Positions 40,244 to 43,441 of a DNA stretch of 43,441 bases are shown in pieces. The translations under genes and the position numbers were made by a program. Each line of letters starts with the position of its first letter. Position 1 is the stretch's first letter. The DNA comes from an uncultured Oscillospiraceae bacterium (GTDB lineage: Bacteria > Bacillota > Clostridia > Oscillospirales > Ruminococcaceae): contig CAJFOJ010000023.1 of NCBI GenBank assembly GCA_904396495.1, positions 1-43,441 on the forward strand. The letters run 5' to 3'. The notes under the pieces are model-generated. The model searched no databases, was not told the origin of the DNA, and worked only from the letters and a program-made list of their open reading frames with translations.

Positions 40244-41653
40244 TTATGCAACACTGAATGTGAGGGTTAAATCATATTCGATGGAGGATACATCTCCCCA
40301 TGACTTTCCATACCGGGAATCAAACTGTAAGGTAAGCTGGGGCGATTGGTTTGTGCCGTAAGCCGATGGAAGTGTACCCAAAAGAATATTGCTGTCGGTA
40401 TTTTCGTCCCCGAACCATTGGGTATCTGCTGGTGGAGATTCTAATAGATCGCTTTTATCCTCAATGATTTGGATACCCAGGGCAATTTGAGATTGTGTAT
40501 CGGATTGATTCAGGTTATTCCATTCAGTATCGGAATAGGCAGTATGTGCTACAACCTTTGTCGAATTATTTTCTTTTGCTTTGAGAGATGTGGCGGTAAC
40601 GGATACAGGGACTGGCGTATTATTTTTGACGGAAAATTCAGCAGACTTAAAATTGCGATCTGTGTCGATTAGAAAGGTAGTTTGGACAGGAACTTCAATA
40701 TCAATAACGGTCAAAGGCGCTATACTACCCGTAACCGTTATGCTTTGTGTGACATCTTCTGCGGGAGTTGGGGGAGATACAAGAAATTCAACGGTTGCGG
40801 AACCATTCCAGTCTTTCCCCAAGGTCATTCCATCGGTATTTTCTCTGCCAGCTAAATAAATTGTTTGCAGGCTGGGGATATTGGCAAAGGCGCTGCTGTC
40901 AATCGTTGTCACGCTTTGAGGGATTACAATTTCAGTCATGTTATTTTGGGTAAAGGCAAAACTGCAAATCCTTGTTACCGAATCTGGAATGGTACAGGAT
41001 GTGATTTGATTGCCGGACATACAATATTCTCCTAACGTTTCGGTTCCATCCGGGATAGATACATTGTCCCGTCTGGCCCCGCCGTAACTAATCAGTTTTG
41101 CGGGATCGTCTTTGGCATAAAAGAACGCTTCATCGTCGGGCAGTAGATTGTCGTTAAATACCGCCTGCCCCAGGGTAACGTTGTCCGAATAACGGACAGA
41201 AGTTAATTGATTACTCATAAAGGCTTTCAATCCCACGGTACAACTGCGTAAATTTGACAAATCCAAAGACTCTATTTGATTACCGCGGAAGGTGTTTAGG
41301 CCGATTTTTGATACTGTGTTGGGCAATGATATGGAAGTTAGTTGATTGTTCATACAGCAATTGTCGCCAAGAGTGATAAGGTGATCTGGCAATTGCAGAG
41401 ATCGTATCCCTTTATTTGCAAATACTGACATTCCGATTTCATCTACATAAATTGTGGTAACGGAATAATCATTTTCAATTAAATTAGGGCACACCACATC
41501 CATATCCGTGCCATTATATCCGGTAATCCATGCCCTCCTCTGATTTTGTTCAATCACCCAATCTTCACTATTATATGCGACAGCACTGAAGGGTATGGAG
41601 ACCATTGTAATGGCAGATGCAAGTAATGTGCAAAACAGTTTTTTGTATTTCAT
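40244..41653 (-). CDS. Secreted leucine-rich-repeat (BspA-like) protein with paralogous C-terminal domain
   Basis: 469 residues. A signal peptide (cut near AVAYN, residue 27) is followed by five or so LRR_5/BspA-type repeats with the pattern L-x-x-I-x-L-P-N-T-V-x-x-I (for example TSISLPNTVSKIGLNTFRGN and CTIPDSVTRICSFAFTQN). From about residue 300 to the end lies a domain nearly identical in plan to the protein at 41716-42318 (IDIEVPVQTTFLIDTDRNFK, VPVSVTATSLKA, LTLTFSVA). No LPXTG or membrane anchor is seen. It is probably a surface adhesin. A GC-rich hairpin separates it from its paralog upstream. Confidence 0.75.
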   Translation of the reverse strand: MKYKKLFCTLLASAITMVSIPFSAVAYNSEDWVIEQNQRRAWITGYNGTDMDVVCPNLIENDYSVTTIYVDEIGMSVFANKGIRSLQLPDHLITLGDNCCMNNQLTSISLPNTVSKIGLNTFRGNQIESLDLSNLRSCTVGLKAFMSNQLTSVRYSDNVTLGQAVFNDNLLPDDEAFFYAKDDPAKLISYGGARRDNVSIPDGTETLGEYCMSGNQITSCTIPDSVTRICSFAFTQNNMTEIVIPQSVTTIDSSAFANIPSLQTIYLAGRENTDGMTLGKDWNGSATVEFLVSPPTPAEDVTQSITVTGSIAPLTVIDIEVPVQTTFLIDTDRNFKSAEFSVKNNTPVPVSVTATSLKAKENNSTKVVAHTAYSDTEWNNLNQSDTQSQIALGIQIIEDKSDLLESPPADTQWFGDENTDSNILLGTLPSAYGTNQSPQLTLQFDSRYGKSWGDVSSIEYDLTLTFSVA

Positions 41654-41678
41654 ATTATTTCCTCCAATTTATAGATGG

Positions 41679-41705
41679 ATGGAGGGCGGGGATACCGCCC
41701 TCCAT
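41679..41705 (-). terminator. GC-rich hairpin between the two paralogous surface genes
   Basis: ATGGAGGGCGG (41679-41689) and CCGCCCTCCAT (41695-41705) form a perfect 11-bp stem with a 5-base loop. The minus strand continues CCATCTATAAATT, not U-rich, so it may serve more as an RNA-stability or partial-termination element than as a full terminator. Confidence 0.55.
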
Positions 41706-41715
41706 AAGTTGTAAA

Positions 41716-42318
41716 CTAATTAATGCTAAAAGTTAGGATTAATTCGTAATTCAGGGTTGTCTCTTGTACCCATGCCTTACCGTATTTTGCATCAAATGCC
41801 AACTGCATCCGTGGACTGGCGTTTGTGTTATACGCAGACTTAATAACTCCGAGTTGGATATTACTATCTCCACTTTCCGCACCAAACCATTTTGTTTGTG
41901 CTGTTGGAGCTTCCGTTAAATCTTCAGTTTTACCCTTTACTTGTAGGCCCAAAGCAATTTGTGACTGTGTTTCTGTTTTATTTAGATTGTCCCATTCGGT
42001 GTCAGTATGGACGTTTTCTTCCACCACTTTCGCCGCAGTAGCGGACTGGGCTTTGATAGATGTAGCAGTAACGGTAATGGGAACAGGGGCGTTATTCACC
42101 ACCTCAAAATCAGCTGATTGAAAGTTGCGATCTGCATCAATCAAAAAAGTGACCTTAACCGGAACATCAATATCTAAAGTGGTAATTGCTTCAACTGTCC
42201 CTTCTACAAGAACCGTATTTGAAGTTTTTTCAATTGGTTCTGCTGCAAATGCAGTAGTTGTGGAGATGCTGATTGCAGTTACAACTGCTAAAATGATGCT
42301 CATGAGACTTTTCTTCAT
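41716..42318 (-). CDS. Secreted single-domain surface protein
   Basis: 200 residues with a signal peptide (cut near AFAAE, residue 26) and one beta-rich domain: LDIDVPVKVTFLIDADRNFQ, VPITVTATSIKA, TQSQIALGLQVKG and a final YELILTFSIN. The C-terminal strand pattern resembles the exported, WxL- or pilin-like beta domains of Firmicutes. The same domain ends the LRR protein downstream. No anchor is visible, so it may bind the anchored protein encoded upstream or polymerise. GGAGG lies before the ATG. Confidence 0.65.
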   Translation of the reverse strand: MKKSLMSIILAVVTAISISTTTAFAAEPIEKTSNTVLVEGTVEAITTLDIDVPVKVTFLIDADRNFQSADFEVVNNAPVPITVTATSIKAQSATAAKVVEENVHTDTEWDNLNKTETQSQIALGLQVKGKTEDLTEAPTAQTKWFGAESGDSNIQLGVIKSAYNTNASPRMQLAFDAKYGKAWVQETTLNYELILTFSIN

Positions 42319-42337
42319 TCAATTTACCTCCAAGGTT

Positions 42338-43006
42338 TTAATTTACAGTTATATCAAGCATAATGTTAAATACACCAGCTTGTTTGCCGCTTTCCGGCTC
42401 GTACAGCGTATATTTTGCTGTGCCAAAATACTTTCCTTTTTCCAAGTTTTCTGTAATGGTGCAATACTCCAGAGACTGATTGGGCATGAGCCTATCCGAC
42501 TGATAGATAATGGTTTCATAATCGTCGAGCGATACATACTGATAATCTGTTGTATCTTCGATAGCAGTTAGTTTGTAGGATTTCGTATCCGGTTCAATGG
42601 ATACCTCATAAAATTGTTCCCCCCTTTCGGTATATATTTTTTCTGTCGCCGGGATATTGTTTTTATATCTCTGAATGGTGATCCCAATTTGACATATGAA
42701 TTTATTTTGACTGCTGTTTTCCACCCTTAAATTCATCTTTCCGTTTTCAATGACTGGTGTAGCATTGAGTTTAACGTTGAAGTAATCCGGCTGGAGCGCT
42801 TCCCGTTCTTCTTCTGTCAAGCTGCCGTTTATAATGGGGTCGGCGAAAGACGACGTAATACCGGTATCTACTGATGTTCCTTGTGTACATCTTTGTAGTA
42901 ACAAAATGAGTAGAATGATCAGCAGCAAAGCGGCGATGAGAATATATGCTGTTCTACGGGACTTTTTGGGATTTTCTTTTTTTGTTGCAGTTTTGTTGTT
43001 ATTCAT
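42338..43006 (-). CDS. Membrane-anchored surface protein of the three-gene module
   Basis: 222 residues: a basic cytoplasmic start (KKENPKKSRR), one membrane helix at about 19-41 and an external beta-rich domain. It ends FNIMLDITVN, a strand that recalls the ends of the two proteins encoded downstream. It may anchor the secreted pair to the membrane; this is inference from order and topology. GGAGG precedes the ATG, directly after the U tract of a terminator. Confidence 0.6.
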   Translation of the reverse strand: MNNNKTATKKENPKKSRRTAYILIAALLLIILLILLLQRCTQGTSVDTGITSSFADPIINGSLTEEEREALQPDYFNVKLNATPVIENGKMNLRVENSSQNKFICQIGITIQRYKNNIPATEKIYTERGEQFYEVSIEPDTKSYKLTAIEDTTDYQYVSLDDYETIIYQSDRLMPNQSLEYCTITENLEKGKYFGTAKYTLYEPESGKQAGVFNIMLDITVN

Positions 43007-43020
43007 TTTTGACCTCCAAT

Positions 43021-43055
43021 AAAAAAAGCCGCCTTTGTTCTTATAAGGACAGCTT
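43021..43055 (-). terminator. Intrinsic terminator upstream of the surface module
   Basis: AAGCTGTCCTT and AAGGCGGCTT pair in a 10-bp stem with one bulge and two G-U pairs, followed on the minus strand by seven U and then ATTGGAGG, the next ribosome binding site. Confidence 0.7.
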
Positions 43056-43080
43056 GGAAATAAATGTATGGTATATATTT

Positions 43081-43112
43081 AAGCCGGTAGATATTTGCGT
43101 ATCTACCGGCTT
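43081..43112. repeat. Strong hairpin after the cell-wall-binding gene
   Basis: AAGCCGGTAGAT (43081-43092) and ATCTACCGGCTT (43101-43112) form a perfect 12-bp stem with an 8-base loop. Neither side is followed by a clear U tract. It stands 50 bases after the stop of the cell-wall-binding gene and may protect the mRNA end or work with the terminator at 43021-43055. Confidence 0.6.
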
Positions 43113-43162
43113 AGCTTTAAAGAATATTTATTGGCCTCCAACTGGAAGCTATTTATATGAAT

Positions 43163-43441
43163 TTACTGTATCCATACGCCCGAATCATTGACCCAGTATC
43201 CGTCCGGGGTGTAGCGATTTGTGTACATCGCCCCGTCAGAGCCCAGGTAATACCACTTCCCGGAGGACTTGATCCAACGGTTTGCATACATCGCTCCATC
43301 GGAGCTGACGTAGTACCACTTATTGTACCACTTGATCCATTTGTTTGTCGCCATAGTGCCGTCCGCCTGCATAAAGTACCACTTGTTGCCAGATTTCAGC
43401 CAGATCTTTACGACGGCTGCTCCGTAGTCGTTAAAGTAGTA
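43163..43441 (-). CDS. C-terminal part of a cell-wall-binding-repeat protein (partial)
   Basis: The frame enters from the right edge and codes for 92 residues before the stop. It consists of about four aromatic repeats of roughly 20 residues with the pattern W-x-K-x-x-x-K-W-Y-Y-x-x-x-D-G-A-M-Y, as in choline-binding and glucan-binding (CW_binding_1) proteins, and ends GYWVNDSGVWIQ. Such repeats hold a secreted protein to wall polymers. The N-terminal, possibly enzymatic part is outside the window, so its function is unknown. Confidence 0.85.
   Translation of the reverse strand, partial: YYFNDYGAAVVKIWLKSGNKWYFMQADGTMATNKWIKWYNKWYYVSSDGAMYANRWIKSSGKWYYLGSDGAMYTNRYTPDGYWVNDSGVWIQ

Noticed and set aside
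1-43441. Integrase, transposase, CRISPR array, tRNA or rRNA genes
   Set aside because: I looked for them in the protein motifs and repeat patterns and found none, so I make no claim about element ends or attachment sites.

Overview
The window looks like a long piece of a conjugative element (an ICE or conjugative plasmid) from a Gram-positive, spore-former-related Firmicute, most likely a gut-type Clostridia. The evidence is a PrgI/VirB3-VirB4-VirB6-VirD4 type IV secretion set with an M23 cell-wall hydrolase and no outer-membrane parts, a MobP3/MobL-like relaxase, SpoVG, GGAGG-type ribosome binding sites everywhere, choline-binding-type cell-wall repeats and sigma-A-like promoters. I see no integrase, replication initiator, rRNA, tRNA, IS or CRISPR, so neither end of the element is in view. 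Every gene I accept lies on the minus strand, so the biological reading direction is from the right end to the left end.

Layout, right to left. 43.4-40.2 kb: a surface module, made of the tail of a cell-wall-binding-repeat protein, an anchored protein, and two secreted proteins that share one domain. 40.2-31.4 kb: ParB and a 2557-residue ArdC-like/methylase/SNF2-helicase giant, which carries a tnpV-like gene nested in another frame. 31.4-19.2 kb: an accessory or leading region with a HipA-like kinase, a TOPRIM primase-like protein, an MNT/HEPN toxin-antitoxin pair, an MT-A70 methylase, mobC and relaxase, a Fic protein, a DUF4406 protein and several unknowns. 20.2-13.6 kb: coupling protein VirD4 (split in two), a VirB2-like pilin, a prepilin-like protein, SpoVG, VirB6, PrgI and a cytosine-5 methylase. 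13.7-7.4 kb: an almost complete Tad (type IVc) pilus set (prepilin peptidase, CpaB, CpaE, CpaF, TadB, TadC, TadE/G-like proteins). 7.3-0.2 kb: an anchored protein, a secreted Trp/Tyr-rich protein, VirB4 (also split), the M23 hydrolase, a small membrane protein and a TadZ-like protein.

How it probably works: relaxase and MobC nick the DNA at an oriT (two inverted-repeat-rich candidates are given), VirD4 hands the strand to the VirB4/VirB6/PrgI channel, M23 opens the wall, and a Tad-type pilus may hold mating cells together. The leading-region genes would manage restriction, priming and maintenance in the recipient.

The most interesting signals are these. (1) A shared C-terminal tail ending in Glu-Leu or Glu-Ile on eight proteins of the 19-39 kb region, including the relaxase, and absent from the secretion and pilus genes; it may be an export signal for the secretion system. 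(2) Many strong Rho-independent-terminator-like hairpins on the coding strand, three of them inside open reading frames, which suggests processive antitermination. (3) A tnpV-like gene with its own ribosome binding site and terminator overprinted on the helicase linker. (4) Five consecutive perfect inverted repeats in a 129-bp non-coding stretch. (5) Tad pilus genes embedded in the conjugation operon. Family names are from recognition of motifs, not from a database search.
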